Source of the DNA: Magnolia sinica
Taxonomy: Eukaryota; Streptophyta; Magnoliopsida; Magnoliales; Magnoliaceae
Direction of reading: 5' to 3'
Assembly (NCBI RefSeq): GCF_029962835.1
Contig: NC_080578.1
Span: 101,969,759 to 102,033,758 of the forward strand
DNA: 64,000 nucleotides
The notes beneath the pieces were generated by a model. That model was given only the letters and a program-made list of their open reading frames with translations, ran no database searches and was not told where the DNA came from. Below are positions 1-11,007 of this stretch, in pieces. Position 1 is the stretch's first letter. Each line of letters starts with the position of its first letter. Made by a program: the position numbers and the translations under genes.

Positions 1-1310
1 AAGAAATAGAGGTGGTGGTTTCAGAATTGGGCTATGATAAGGCCCCGGGCTCGAATGGTTATCCAATTACTTTATATATATATACATATAATTGGGAAAT
101 TGTTAAGACAGACGTGATTGCTTTTTTGAATAAATTTTTTGAAAAGGGGTTTCTAATGGCAAAATTAGAAGTGACTTTTGTGGCATTGATTCCCAAAAAA
201 GAAGGGGTGGAGAATATCAAAGATTTCCGACCCATTAGTCTCTTGGGGGGTCCCTATAAGATATTGGCAAAAATTGTAGCTTCTAGATTCCAAGCGGTAA
301 TAGGTAATGTGATCTCCAAGTCACAAGGGGCATCTGTAGATGGCATCAGATGGTGGATAGTCCATTGATAGCTCATGAGGTAATTGATTCTTACCACAAA
401 AAGGGAAAGAAGGAGGTGAGTAGTAAGTTGGACATTGAAAAAGCATGTGATCATGTGGATTAGGATTTTTTAGATTATATATTGGGTGGCGGTCATGGAT
501 ACGAGTTTATGTTGAATCAGCTAAATCTCGATCTTAGTAAATGGTTTTTCTTCAAGCATCAAGAGGGTTACAGTAAGGCGATCCCTTGTCGCCATACTTG
601 TTTGTGGTGATTATGGAAGCTTTGAGCGGGATGATGAATAGGGGAGTCATGACCGGTCTAGTGCAAGGATTTAAAGTTGATATTTCTCAGTTTCAAATGT
701 CACATTTACAACACATGGATGATACCTTGCTTTTGTGTGAAGCAGATGAAACAAAAATAGATCATTTGTGGATGATAGCTGTTTGTTTTGAAGTGGTTTC
801 AGGCTTAAAGATTAATTCTGATAGAGTGAACTTCTGGGGTTGGACTATCAATGGAAGAGGTAGTTTTGTTTGCGAGGATCTTTGGGTGTAGAGAAGGTTC
901 TTTTCCAACCACATATCTTGGTTTACCATTATGTATAGGGAAGCCGACCAAACATCTATGGGATAAAGTATATGAGAGATTCGAAAGAATGCTATCATCT
1001 TGGAAAGGTCGGCACTTGTCTTTCGGAGGTAGATTGACGCTACTTAAGGTGACAATGTCAAATTTACCAGTATACTAGATGTCCATATTCAAGGGTTCAA
1101 AAGGGGTGGTGGATAAGTTAGAGAAAATTAGGAGGGATTTTTTGTGGAAGGGGGTAGAAAACAAACACAAGTTTCATCTAATGGGAATAAGTATGTAAAC
1201 CATGGGACCAAGGGGGAGTGGGGCTTAGAGTTTTGGGTGAGATGAATCAACCTTTATTGGGTAAGTGGGTATGGAGATTCGAGAGGATCTTTGGTGGATA
1301 AAGGCATCAT
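1..1310 (+). pseudogene. L1-type LINE ORF2 (reverse transcriptase) remnant
   Basis: Broken reverse transcriptase of a plant L1-type LINE. Translation in shifting plus-strand frames shows the usual order: KAPGSNGYP and FRPISLLGGPYKILAK (about 50-290), a degraded DIEKACDHVD region (about 430), a decayed catalytic box reading HMDD instead of FADD (about 713-724), SGLKINSDR (about 800), and TYLGLPLCIGKPTKHLWDKV (about 910-970) through to GKWVWRFE (about 1260-1290). Several stops and frameshifts make it inactive. It begins left of the window. It lies antisense inside the intron that follows the last visible exon of the tRNA methyltransferase gene, so that gene must continue to the left beyond this insertion. 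Confidence 0.9.
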
Positions 1311-1465
1311 TAGTGTCTAGAGCAGGCTACTTCACATAAGAAAATGCCACAAGGGGTTTCCTATGCCAAACGCTGAGATAAAAATTATTTAAAATGTTAG
1401 AACTTAGAACAAAAAATAGACATGCAGATGCCATATATGCTTCCTAAAAAATTGTGCATCCTCAC

Positions 1466-4400
1466 CAGGGTCACAACATCAACTGAAGACGGCGAAATTT
1501 TCTTGCTAAGATCATCCACCGTGACGTCAGAGACAAAGGCATTCACCCTGTCAGCTCTGAAATCCCCATGTTCCTTCATTGGTTGAAGCATACAAGTGTA
1601 TCAGATTTCAGTCCGACCAAATCACCATGAAAGCAACTATCACATTCCTATTCAACTGTACTGAAACTGAAAATAAATAAGAAAAAGATGTAGAAATGTG
1701 TAAGAAAGGTAATGGAGATTACAAAATGTCCAACATGGAAATTGTAAAACAAACCAACAAACAGCTAAAGAAAAACAGGTCCCATCAAAAGGAACTATCA
1801 CAAAAGAGCAGCACTATGAGCATTGCATCAACAGGTGTTGTGGAACGAGAGAGAGAATTTGGGGAGAAATTAGAGATTAGTGAGAGAGTACTCTCTAACC
1901 CTCTTTTATTAATATAACCCAATACAAAAGGATACAATGTGAATTTGGGAAGAAATTAAAGATTTGAGGGAGATTACTTTGTAGCCCTCTTTTTATTAAT
2001 ATAGCCCAATACAAAAGGACATGGTGTCCCAAGAGAGCACCATAATAGATCAACATAACCACTAACAACGATCAACATGGAGCACTTCAAACACCACTTT
2101 GAACTATGAAAGATTATTGTAGAAAGCAGATGACACTAAGTAAAATATAGCAGAATGGAAGTACCCAGTTTTATAATAATAATAATAATAACTAGAACCC
2201 ACCGATAAATGAAGCAGATGGAATTTATAGAACGCTAAGCAATATAGAAAATGCGGATATACCTGGATCAATAAAAGGTAAAAGGAAACTGACACCTGGA
2301 TTCCACTTTAGTAGATAGGATAACTGTACTGCCTGTTATTTCATCATCAAACATCTGAAATTTTACAACACATCAGCACCCGATATGCTGATAAGACAAG
2401 TTACCACCATTCAAATGTCCAATTGCTGGCAAACACCAGAAGAACACGAACACAACTAAAATGCCAATAAAGATGCTCTGTTAGACATGGACACGTCTAG
2501 AATCAACATAAATGAGCGAGAGTGATCAAATGTAAAAAATCAAAAGGTGACACCTCATTGACAAAAAATTACATCGAGCCTGAATGGAGTAGAGGCACAA
2601 GCATTGGCCTTAACAAGCATTCCTAGACTGAATAAAACAACAAGAAAATAAGTACCTCCAAAATGACAATGTAGGAAATATAGGTGGATCTTATAAGGAT
2701 TTTGCACATCACTTGTAATCCTCCTTTACGAACACCGATGAATAAAGATTGATATTTACAGCCTTGTGGACCCTTTGCCATTTTCATTGCCCTCAACATG
2801 TGGCACTCCTCTCCTGTATTCTCTACTAAGCTGGTGAAATAAGATCAAGCATTCCCAACTTGCCTATGAGAATACTGAAGCGATCCCTACTGGCGGCTCA
2901 GCGAACCTATTAGCAGTTTCATTGTGTTCTAGGGGAAAAAAAAAAAAGAGCCAACTTTTATAAGGGTGAACTTCATTCGCACAGATAACTTCTTTTAAAG
3001 CAGTAGTGGGAAGAAGAGAGAACGAGAGGAACATGAGAACATCAAAATATATAAATGTTGACTAATGTGGCTAACATTGTTCTTAGTGAAATGAAATGGT
3101 AGAAAATTTGAAATTTGAGATTAGGGATACACATTGAATAGAGTAGACCCAGTGGAAAATGCAAAGATATTTTGAATAGTGAAGGAGGCAACACAGTACA
3201 TCATCGTTGAAATCCACAAGTAGGGTCCGCATTGAAAATTATCTAGCAAACACTGGCAGCATTATATGTTTATATAAGACATGACAATCAATGAAGTTTT
3301 CTGAGCCAATAGTTTAGGATTAAGAGATTCTACATAATTTGGGAGTTTTCGCAGAATACACTCAAGTCCACTTTGGTGATTTTACCCCAAAGTGGACTTG
3401 AGTGTAGCGCTAGTTGATTATCAATGACAACTTGGGCAGTACAACTAATGAATCATTTCAAACTGTTGCTTCCAACTCACTAACTTTCCAAAATAGTAGT
3501 GACATTATAACAAAGCCTCCATCAACACGAAACCAATCACTACTAGTCACTATTATTGCCAACAATCAATTTACACAAGTTCAAAACGATCATGTATAAG
3601 AAAATAGAACCTCTATATCTTTACTGTTGATACTTAAAAAAAATAAAAATAAAAATTGTATTTCCATTTGTTTAGGTTATCAACATGTTATATTTTTCAT
3701 GAACTGATTTGTGCAGAGGCTTGCCAATAACTGGAGTGCATAACCTGGCTATAAACAAGCATCCGCATGAGCTAAGTGGCAAGTATAGAGCAGCATCGAT
3801 GGCCTAGCCCAAAAATTAGGCTCGTACACTCACTAGATGGAACAAAATGTCCAAACGAATGGACCAGTCTGCTACTTGCACACCTGGTGAGTAGACCGGT
3901 GTGATTTTCGGCAAAGGCAATATCCCAACCTGATGGATGGCTCTGATGTTGTATATATGTTCCAGCTTGGCACATGTGGTGGTGTTTATGAGAGCTTAAG
4001 TATACACAATTGTGCGGCTAGAAAACAGCATTGCCATAATAATATACCTTTATCATGTAAATGTAATGATGTGTCAGCATGTCAGGTTTGTACCTCACAA
4101 TGTTTGACAACATCGGAAATCAATGCGTGCGTGTGTCTAAAACCTTGTATTTGTGTCAAAGAAAAACATATCCTCACTAAATTGGCTCAGTAATGATGCT
4201 CCTGAGAACTTCCCATGATTAGTTTATTATTGTGCAATTCCCTTGTGTGTACGTACAAATGTGCAAAGGTATAGAATCTAAATGACAAGAAAACATTAGA
4301 CAAGGGGCAAACCTTAACAAGTTTGATAGCGAGAGGTGAAAAATCACAGGCATGAATAAAAAGATTTGGAAATGCAGTTATGAGTGGAAAGATAGTATTG

Positions 4401-7400
4401 CCAACTCCGCAACCAACCTGCGACACCACAAATTTCATTCAAGCATTAAAAGTATTTCTGAAAGCAAAGACAAATTTATACTCACAGCGAAAAGGGAAAA
4501 AGTAATTGTTTAATGGGAACACTTGGAAGGCTTGATATTTCAAACAAATATATAGCATAGACTTTTCCACATCAAAAGATAATTGAAAAATGCATAAAAG
4601 TTTTGATAAATTATTATTTTTTAAAAATGTTTTCTTCAATTGGTTAACTATTATGAGTTTCTTGTGCTTGAAAAGTCAGAAGTTTAAACTCCAACCACGA
4701 TCCTCTCATTGGAAGTTTAGCTACAATGTGGTGACGGAACCAGTGGGTGATGACCACTGAATTTCCCATGCTTCTGAAAACCCTAGGCTCTGGTGTATCG
4801 ATATTACCATTTTTGGAGCCAGGATTTAAGAAATATTTAATAATAAACTACCTTATGAGATAATTAAAGAAGTCCCAAGTGCATCTAGCAATCTTGGATC
4901 ATCGTAACAAGGTAAGCTAGCAGTCGACAAAAATTAAAGGATGACTAGGTCAATCCTGCTGATATGTAAAAGATTAATCGACAAAAATTGAAGGATGACT
5001 TCGTCAATCCTGCTGATATGTAAAAGATTAACCTAATATTTGACCCTTTACAGCATGTCACATTAATTAAAAGGAATGGGAAAAAAACACCTAATGGTTT
5101 CAATTTGGGACTCTTGATTACCGACCATCTTTAATTTTGGCTTTTCTCTAAAAGGCTGGCTTTTTAACAGCTACTGGCCAAGGCGTCCTTCTGTACTTCT
5201 TCCCTTGGTTACTTTTATCCAAATAACGATTTTACCTTTTGAAATTAACATTTGTAAACCAAACGTTGTTTTCCAATCTCCAAAGCCTTGCAAAGTGCAC
5301 CCGTGGCCACATCTTTTGGAACTCATTGCTCAAACATGGTCACTGGAACGTGAGCTTTATATCCAAGCCACTTATCAGGTAGGCTCCACTGCATGGATGC
5401 CTACTCCAAAAGTCAAGAAAATCATAAAATGGGCCAAAAGTGCACAAAAGAAATGGATGGTTAAGAAAATTGAGAGAATTGAAAATTCATACTTTAATAA
5501 TGGGCCTTTTAAAGCCCGATAGGGCCGATTTTTTTCATGACAGACCAATTCACCCCCTGCACAATGTAACAGGGGTGATTATTTCCTTTCCGTAACTGCC
5601 AATACAGCCGTAACGTGACCATTTTTAATACCATGGTCTGAGAAATGCTTGTGATGATTGATTCATTTCTTGTAGTGTGGAATTGGGGGAAACTTGGCAC
5701 CAGGAGGCAGGCTTCATGGAGATTAGCTTTCTTAGCAGAGCTAGACCATTTGTAAGGAACACACACAAACTGGAAGTTAATAGCATGGTGATCACCAGAT
5801 GAGGCCTTTCATGAGGCTCAAAGGGGTTGCTCAGGTGGCATGTTTAAGAAACTTTGCAGGGTGCAACAAAGAAGTGTTTGAAGGAATCTAGGGAGCTAAG
5901 TCGTGCACACATGCATCTACACGCACACATGCATGCACACTGACTACATTGTCCAAATCATAACAGACAATGCATCTATGTTATGAAAAAGAACAACACT
6001 ATCGCAGAAAAGAAACATGTTTCTTGGGCCACCCTGCTTCTCTCATTGTCAAAATTTACTAATCGAAGATCTTAGGAAGAAAGAGACTGAGTTGATACAA
6101 TTGCAGAAGCCCAATCTAAAGGGGATGTTACTGTAGCCACATGTTGGTCTTAAACATGATAAGAAGACATAAAAAGAGCAAAGAGCTAATCCATCCGGCT
6201 TAATAAGGCTCGAGACATGCTCGTGCTTTGATAATCATTTTGCAATTAGAAGTGGCTGGATTGGATTTAAGGAACAAGAGAAGATGCAGTTTCCTTTAAA
6301 ACAAAGAAGGGATCAAGATACATGACATTATATTCAACAAGGATTTTAGCTGTATGTTACACAAGTTATAAAGATCTCAAACCATAGATTGTAGCAGTTC
6401 TTCACTTGGTTGATGAAGACAAAATCATAGATGCCACTCACATTTACGAAGCAATGGACTGAGTGAACAAAGAAAAATCTGGGTGGGTTGAAGTATCAGA
6501 TTGGTAGCAGAAACCATTCACATTCAATGAAGAGAATGCCGCGAGGCTGTTGATTGCAGGTTTTGACAGGACATTCTTGAATAGTTTTGAGTGTTAGTTT
6601 TTCACTTGTGTTTCCTTTGATAGAGTAGTCTTAGATTTATGGTAAAATCGTCCAAATGTTTGGATTCACCCATTCAAAACTGGAGAAATGGCTCTTCATG
6701 GGAAGCCTCCTGAACAACTTAACCATAAGCCCATTAAGAAAAGAAAAAAGGATATGTTATTTTATTTTACTCAGTCAAAGGTCTATTGGCCACTCCACGT
6801 GTGTGATCACATCTGCCAACATGAAGATCCACCATAGACCTATTTGGAGTAGAATTCGAGGAATGTTGGAATTGCCAGATTTACAGTCCATGGGTTAGCA
6901 TTTGAATGATCTTATTGGAGAGTTTATGGGCTATTGATCTGATTAGTAGAATGGTCTTATTGGAGATTTTTTGCATGGTAACCCATGAAATGCATTTTGA
7001 GTTTTTGCTTGGTAACACTGAAATGCATCTTGAGTTTTTGCATGGTAACCCAGGAAATGCATTTTGGGCCTAATGAACGGTCGGGATTGGTTGATAAACT
7101 GAACAAGTGTCCCAATGGGTCTTGATATTGATAATATGCAATCATTTCCCTTTTTCTTCCTCCTCAAGTACAGATTAAAAAAGCATTAACAATAAGAGGA
7201 ATGATTAATAACCAACCTCTAATACAACCTTCCCTTTCTCAGATTTGCAGTTTTCGCTCTCATCAGAGAAGAAGCGGCCCCAATCCTTCTCCAAGTAGTG
7301 TCGGTCCTTGAAGAACTGCATTGGTTGTGAGACAGATGCTCAGTGTGCGGTATATTTGTGTGAGAACCAGACCGGTCATCAGGTGGGGCCCATTGTGCAC

Positions 7401-9403
7401 ATGTCAGGTACAAAAAAAAGGCTGATGGGAGGGTGGGACTTCCCAGGGTTATGTGGGGCCCATGGCGATGTCCGTGTTATATCCACTTTGTGCATAAGTT
7501 GCGCCAGCTTATCTTAGGATGTATCTCGAAAATTAGGAAAATTCAGAACTCAAGTGAGCGACACCATTAGAAACAGTGGGGATTGAACACTCACCTTTGA
7601 AGCCATCATGGGTGGCGTGAGTTTTTAATCAGGCTGATTTTTGTATTTTCCCTTCATCACGGGGGGGATAACCTTATGAATGGGTTGGATGTCACATAAG
7701 CACCATTGTGGGCACCATGAGTGTTTTAACGGCAAGCGTTACCATCCCTCTTGAGGGTCGTTTGGCAGCTTAGATTTGGAGGTAAATTGATGTATTTCAA
7801 ATCCAACATGTTACTTTCTGCATTTGGTAGCCAAGGATTGGGAGGTAAATGGAACCAGAGGTATCTGAAATACAACTTTTGGAGTGCTTTGAAATCTTAG
7901 CAAAATGCTCGGGTGGTAGACTCTCAGGAGTTTCAACACCAGGTCAAGGGTTTGAGTACCCATAGGTGGTGAAATTCCACTAGTGTGAGTGTGTGGGGTG
8001 TGTGTGCATGTGTAAAAAAAAAAAAAATCTTAGCAAAATGCAATGATTCAGATGTAATCCGAGTGAAATGTTTTTTGGGGGTTCCTTTTAAAGGTAAGAG
8101 AGTTGCGCGTGCAACAAAGGTGTCACGTGGCGTGCTGATGATACCCAAAACAATCCAATTATCGGCTGCAAAACTAAAATCGCATCAATAGAATGATCCG
8201 ATTTGTCCAACCATTGGCCATCGAAATGTGGCTAAAAAACGTCTGTTAGTCACTCATTTGTTATCCTTACATTTGTGGCCCATTCGAGGCTTGTAATTTC
8301 CTTATTTTTTGCCAAAGTATATATTTAAACGTACTTATTCTGTCAAATATCACATGTGTATACTAATATGACATATTAAAGCTGATTTAGTTAATTAAAT
8401 TCGAATATACTAAAGAACTCCAATGCACTCCAAATACAAGCTCCCAAATGGAAGGTTTAGAGTCCACTGCATTCCAACCAAGCACAATTGAGCACTCGGA
8501 ATCAACATAATTCCAATGTAATTGTGATTTGTATTCCAATGCATTCCAAATACAAGCTCCCAATGGGCCATCTGTGTCGTGTGGTGTGGCCCATTTGAAT
8601 TTTGAATTGCCTTATTTTTTTGTATTATGTCCTTAGATGAGCTGGCGACTGATGAACGGAGTGGATATAATCCGGACAGCGCGGTGGTCCCCGCAGAGCT
8701 TAGAGTTACAGGAACGGGTAATCCATGCCTTCCACGTACAGTGCATCCAGGACGAAGTGTGGGCCGCACCATTAACGGCCCATATCTTGCACACGTGATG
8801 ATGGACGGACGAAAGAGAAGACAGGAATGAGCTAATTCCAGTCACCCCATCTCAAGCGCCGAAACACAAACGCATCACAAGTGCCAATTTGGCAGATTCG
8901 TGCGAGATCCAGGACGTTCAGAGGTTGCTCCTCACGATAAATGCCCGTTCGGTAAATAATCACGCTCATCCATTCATCAGATGGGCCGCATATCCACAAA
9001 GAAATGGACGGTTAGAGAAATGTAAACCAACGGTTCACATCTGATGGATGGCGCACCTGGGGAGTGCAACAGACACATTCACTGAGGGTATCTTCTCTCA
9101 TGAACATCCAGGATCCCCCACACATGCGCCACGCTGGCACGTGCGGTGCGTTTTCTTTTGGCGCTTGAAGATCGGGCGCCTGGAATTTGCACTCATCGAG
9201 AGGGAAAAGGGAGAGGAGACGAGAACGCGGACCTTGCTTTGGTGGCGCTTGTAGAAATCGTTCCAGTGCTTGGAGGCGCTCCGCTCGTATTTATCTAGCC
9301 CCAAACGGACGGTCGAGATCAAGCGCTGCTGACCGTTGATCGGAGATGGGGAGCGTGGCCACCGCAATGAACGCGAGGGATGGAAGCTGCGGATCCTTAT
9401 CAT
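1466..9403 (-). CDS. METTL2/6: tRNA N3-methylcytidine methyltransferase (METTL2/6, TRM140-like), 5' half
   Basis: SAM-dependent methyltransferase of the METTL2/6/8 (yeast Trm140) family, which makes 3-methylcytidine at position 32 of tRNAs. Four exons on the minus strand join in frame with GT-AG borders: 9403-9233, 7315-7217, 4417-4313 and 1573-1466 (57, 33, 35 and 36 codons). Visible landmarks are KYERSASKHWNDFYKRHQSK, then FFKDRHYLEKDWGRFFSDE, the SAM-binding motif I VLEVGCGVGNT split across exons 2 and 3, HACDFSPLAIKLVK, and DRVNAFVSDVTVDDL followed by ISPSSVDVVTL. The family's next conserved block (motif starting with hydrophobics then LSAV) is absent here and must lie left of position 1. 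The first 30 residues are rich in Arg and Ser and could be an organelle-targeting peptide; that is inference. The ATG at 9403 was chosen because exon 1 is open from there and meets the conserved block directly. About 161 residues are visible, roughly half the family length. Confidence 0.88.
1856..2027. repeat. Two tandem copies of an 86-bp unit
   Basis: Units start at 1856 and 1942. Both run from AATTTGGG(G/A)AGAAATTA through TTATTAATATA(A/G)CCC to AATACAAAAGGA. The sequence resembles terminal parts of copia-type LTRs, but no LTR boundary is visible, so the origin is only a guess. Confidence 0.6.
3358..3405. repeat. Perfect 19-bp inverted repeat with 10-nt loop
   Basis: The arm at 3358-3376 (ACACTCAAGTCCACTTTGG) is exactly reverse-complementary to 3387-3405. 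The spacer is 10 nt. It lies inside intron 3 of the methyltransferase gene and could form a stable hairpin in that transcript. Confidence 0.85.
4924..5031. repeat. 54-bp tandem duplication
   Basis: Units at 4924-4977 and 4978-5031 share TCGACAAAAATT and TCAATCCTGCTGATATGTAA and differ at only a few positions. Confidence 0.8.
6968..7068. repeat. Three tandem 33-34-bp units
   Basis: Units begin at 6968, 7002 and 7035. Each starts TTTTTGC(A/T)TGGTAAC and ends with an AAATGCAT core followed by TTG(A/G)G. The array lies in intron 2 of the methyltransferase gene. Confidence 0.8.
7316..9232 (-). other. Intron 1 of the methyltransferase gene
   Basis: Intron between KRHQSK and FFKDRHYL. It contains a SINE insertion (7909-8024). 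Near 8410-8560 there are two similar stretches with CCAATGCA(C/T)TCCAAATACA. No coding exon is visible inside. Confidence 0.75.
7909..8024 (+). mobile_element. SINE insertion (tRNA-derived type)
   Basis: A roughly 116-bp insert ends in a run of about 12 A and is bracketed by an identical 17-bp target duplication, AAATCTTAGCAAAATGC, at 7892-7908 and 8025-8041. The head resembles a pol III A box (GGTGGTAGACTCTCAGG) and GGTTTGAGTACC at about 7950 resembles a B box. These traits fit a short tRNA-derived SINE that uses LINE machinery. It sits in intron 1 of the methyltransferase gene, antisense to that transcript. The perfect target duplication suggests a fairly recent insertion. Confidence 0.85.
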
Positions 9404-9472
9404 TTCGCCTCCGCTCTTCCGTTTGCGCGGGAAATGGTATGACAGAGTCTTATCTAGAGTGGTATGATATAG

Positions 9473-10001
9473 GGAAACGGATTGGCTACTCCCCCTGACA
9501 CCAGCCCCGGAGCTGGTGGTCGGTGCTCTGTGGGCCCCACCATGATGTATGTGTTTCATCCATTCCGTTAATCCATTTTATATCTTTATACCAAAAATGA
9601 GAGGGATATAAATCTCAAATGGATCACACCACAGGAAAAAAAAATAGTGATTGGATATCCATCATTTAAATCCTCCTAAGGCCTAATGTACTGTTTATTT
9701 GAAATCCAATCCGTTTATTAGGTCATAAAGACCCAGATGAAGGGAGAAAACAAAGATCAACTTGATCCAATACTTTTATGGCCCCAAAAATTTTTTTTAA
9801 CGGTCGAAGTTCATTCAACACTGTTTCCTGTAATGTGGTCAACTTAAGATTGGGATAGACCTCATTTTTTGTGTACTACCATAAATTGAACTAGAAAAAT
9901 AGATAGACGGAATGGATGAAACACATACATCATGATGGGCCTACAGAGCACCAACCATCAGCTCCGGGGCTGGTGTCAGGGGGAGTAGCCAATCCGTTTC
10001 C
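9473..10001. mobile_element. Mutator-type MITE (529 bp) with 9-bp target duplication
   Basis: The termini are reverse complements: the left begins GGAAACGGATTGGCTACTCC, and the right end at 10001 carries the same sequence inverted. Identity is complete for about 43 bp and continues with some mismatches to about 100 bp. The 9-bp target duplication ATGATATAG is perfect (9464-9472 and 10002-10010). A 9-bp duplication with long terminal inverted repeats is typical of Mutator-like elements. There is no transposase ORF, so it is non-autonomous. It lies 61-70 bp before the methyltransferase ATG (9403). Confidence 0.93.
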
Positions 10002-10010
10002 ATGATATAG

Positions 10011-10400
10011 CGGCGCCCCCAATCCTCCGTCCCAACCGTCCACGTGGGAGTGAACATTGAATCTGAACCGTGCAAGTGGTTGATCCTGACATGGATGGAC
10101 CATGGTTAGAAAGTCACGGACAGGAATTGTCTACAGCACCTGTTTTTCGCAGCGTCGTAAAGCACTCAAATCTGTTGGGCCTACCAATTGTATATGTAAA
10201 ATCCACCCCGTCCATCATGTTCCATCCTCGATTCTAAGCTCCGTGGGAAAAAAAGAAAAAAAAGAATCAGTCAGATCTACAGTTCAGGTGGGCCACACCA
10301 CGGAAAAAATGGAGATGGGATGCCAACCATATGTTTTTACATGAGTGGGCCACACTCAAGCCTCAATTGTATATGTTATTTTAATTTTATTTTATCATGC
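10011..10400. other. Upstream region of the methyltransferase gene, no gene seen
   Basis: This is the host sequence displaced upstream by the MITE. It has some GC-rich words (CGGCGCCCCC, 10011-10020), then AT-rich sequence. I see no convincing ORF or element border before the hAT-like MITE at 10409. Confidence 0.5.
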
Positions 10401-10408
10401 CCATATGT

Positions 10409-10999
10409 AGAGCCGAGCATCGGGTCCAGTCAGACTGAGTTAGGGCTGACTCGACTCCATCCCATTTTTGAAATAGGCGTGACCCTAACTCGATCCGACT
10501 TGATACCGAGTATCAACATGCCTGACTCGATTTGAGTCCGGTCTTGCCTCGACTGATCTGGACCGAGTCTGATCGGTTAGAAGTACCGAGTCGAGTCAAG
10601 TTGGCACCAAGTTTGATTGAGAAATGAGGGAGGGAGAGATTGAGAGAGTAGAGAAGAGGAGGGTGAAGGTGGTGGGTGGTTGCCAGGCTTGGAAGATGTA
10701 GAGGATGAGGGAGGGATGGCTTGGAAGATGAGGAGGATGAGGGAGGGAGAGAGATTTTGAGATTGGGCCGGGTAGGGTGCGACCAGTAGGGTTAGAGAGT
10801 CAAGTTTCGGATCTAGTTGGGTCTAACTTGATCGAATTTCGAGTCGAGTCAGGTCGAGTTACTAGGTAACTCGAACTCGACTCAGTTTGAGTTCGAATTG
10901 GACAAAGCCTACTCAGTTAGGACCAACTCACCCATTCCATTCGGGTCGAGTCAGACAAATCAAGTTAGCCGGATCGAGTTGTCTAATGCCCACCTGTAC
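10409..10999. mobile_element. hAT-like MITE rich in GACTCGA words
   Basis: The ends are loosely inverted (left AGAGCCGAGCATCGGGTCC; right, inverted, ACAGGTGGGCATTAGACAAC). An imperfect 8-bp target duplication flanks it, CCATATGT (10401-10408) and CCGTATGT (11000-11007), 7 of 8 matching. The inside is low-complexity GAGTCGAGTCAGGTCGAG-like sequence plus a GA-rich block (about 10620-10760). No transposase. The 8-bp duplication suggests the hAT superfamily. Confidence 0.6.
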
Positions 11000-11007
11000 C
11001 CGTATGT

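Larger units (their letters stand above)
1574..4312 (-). other. Intron 3 of the methyltransferase gene (repeat-bearing, non-coding)
   Basis: This stretch separates exons encoding AIKLVK and EHGDFRADRV, which are contiguous in the family, so it is intron. It holds a tandem pair (1856-2027), a short TAA repeat near 2175, a perfect 19-bp inverted repeat (3358-3405) and otherwise AT-rich sequence. I saw no further coding exon on either strand. Confidence 0.75.
4418..7216 (-). other. Intron 2 of the methyltransferase gene
   Basis: The bounding exons join VVLE to VGCGVGN exactly. Inside are a 54-bp tandem pair (4924-5031), CA/TGCA-rich sequence near 5915-5950, three 33-34-bp tandem units (6968-7068), and a plus-strand stretch near 6390-6900 with broken protein-like reading that I could not assign. 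No intact gene is visible. Confidence 0.7.

Noticed and set aside
6390-6900. Protein-like plus-strand reading (VDEDKIIDATHIYEAMD, later ARLLIAGFDRTFLN) in intron 2 of the methyltransferase gene
   Set aside because: Faintly like the hAT-transposase phrase YIYEAMDRAKE, but stops and lack of further motifs prevent any assignment.
9404-9559. Extending the methyltransferase start to an upstream in-frame codon at 9559
   Set aside because: The extra residues are encoded partly by the MITE terminus (9473 onward), so the ATG at 9403 is more plausible.
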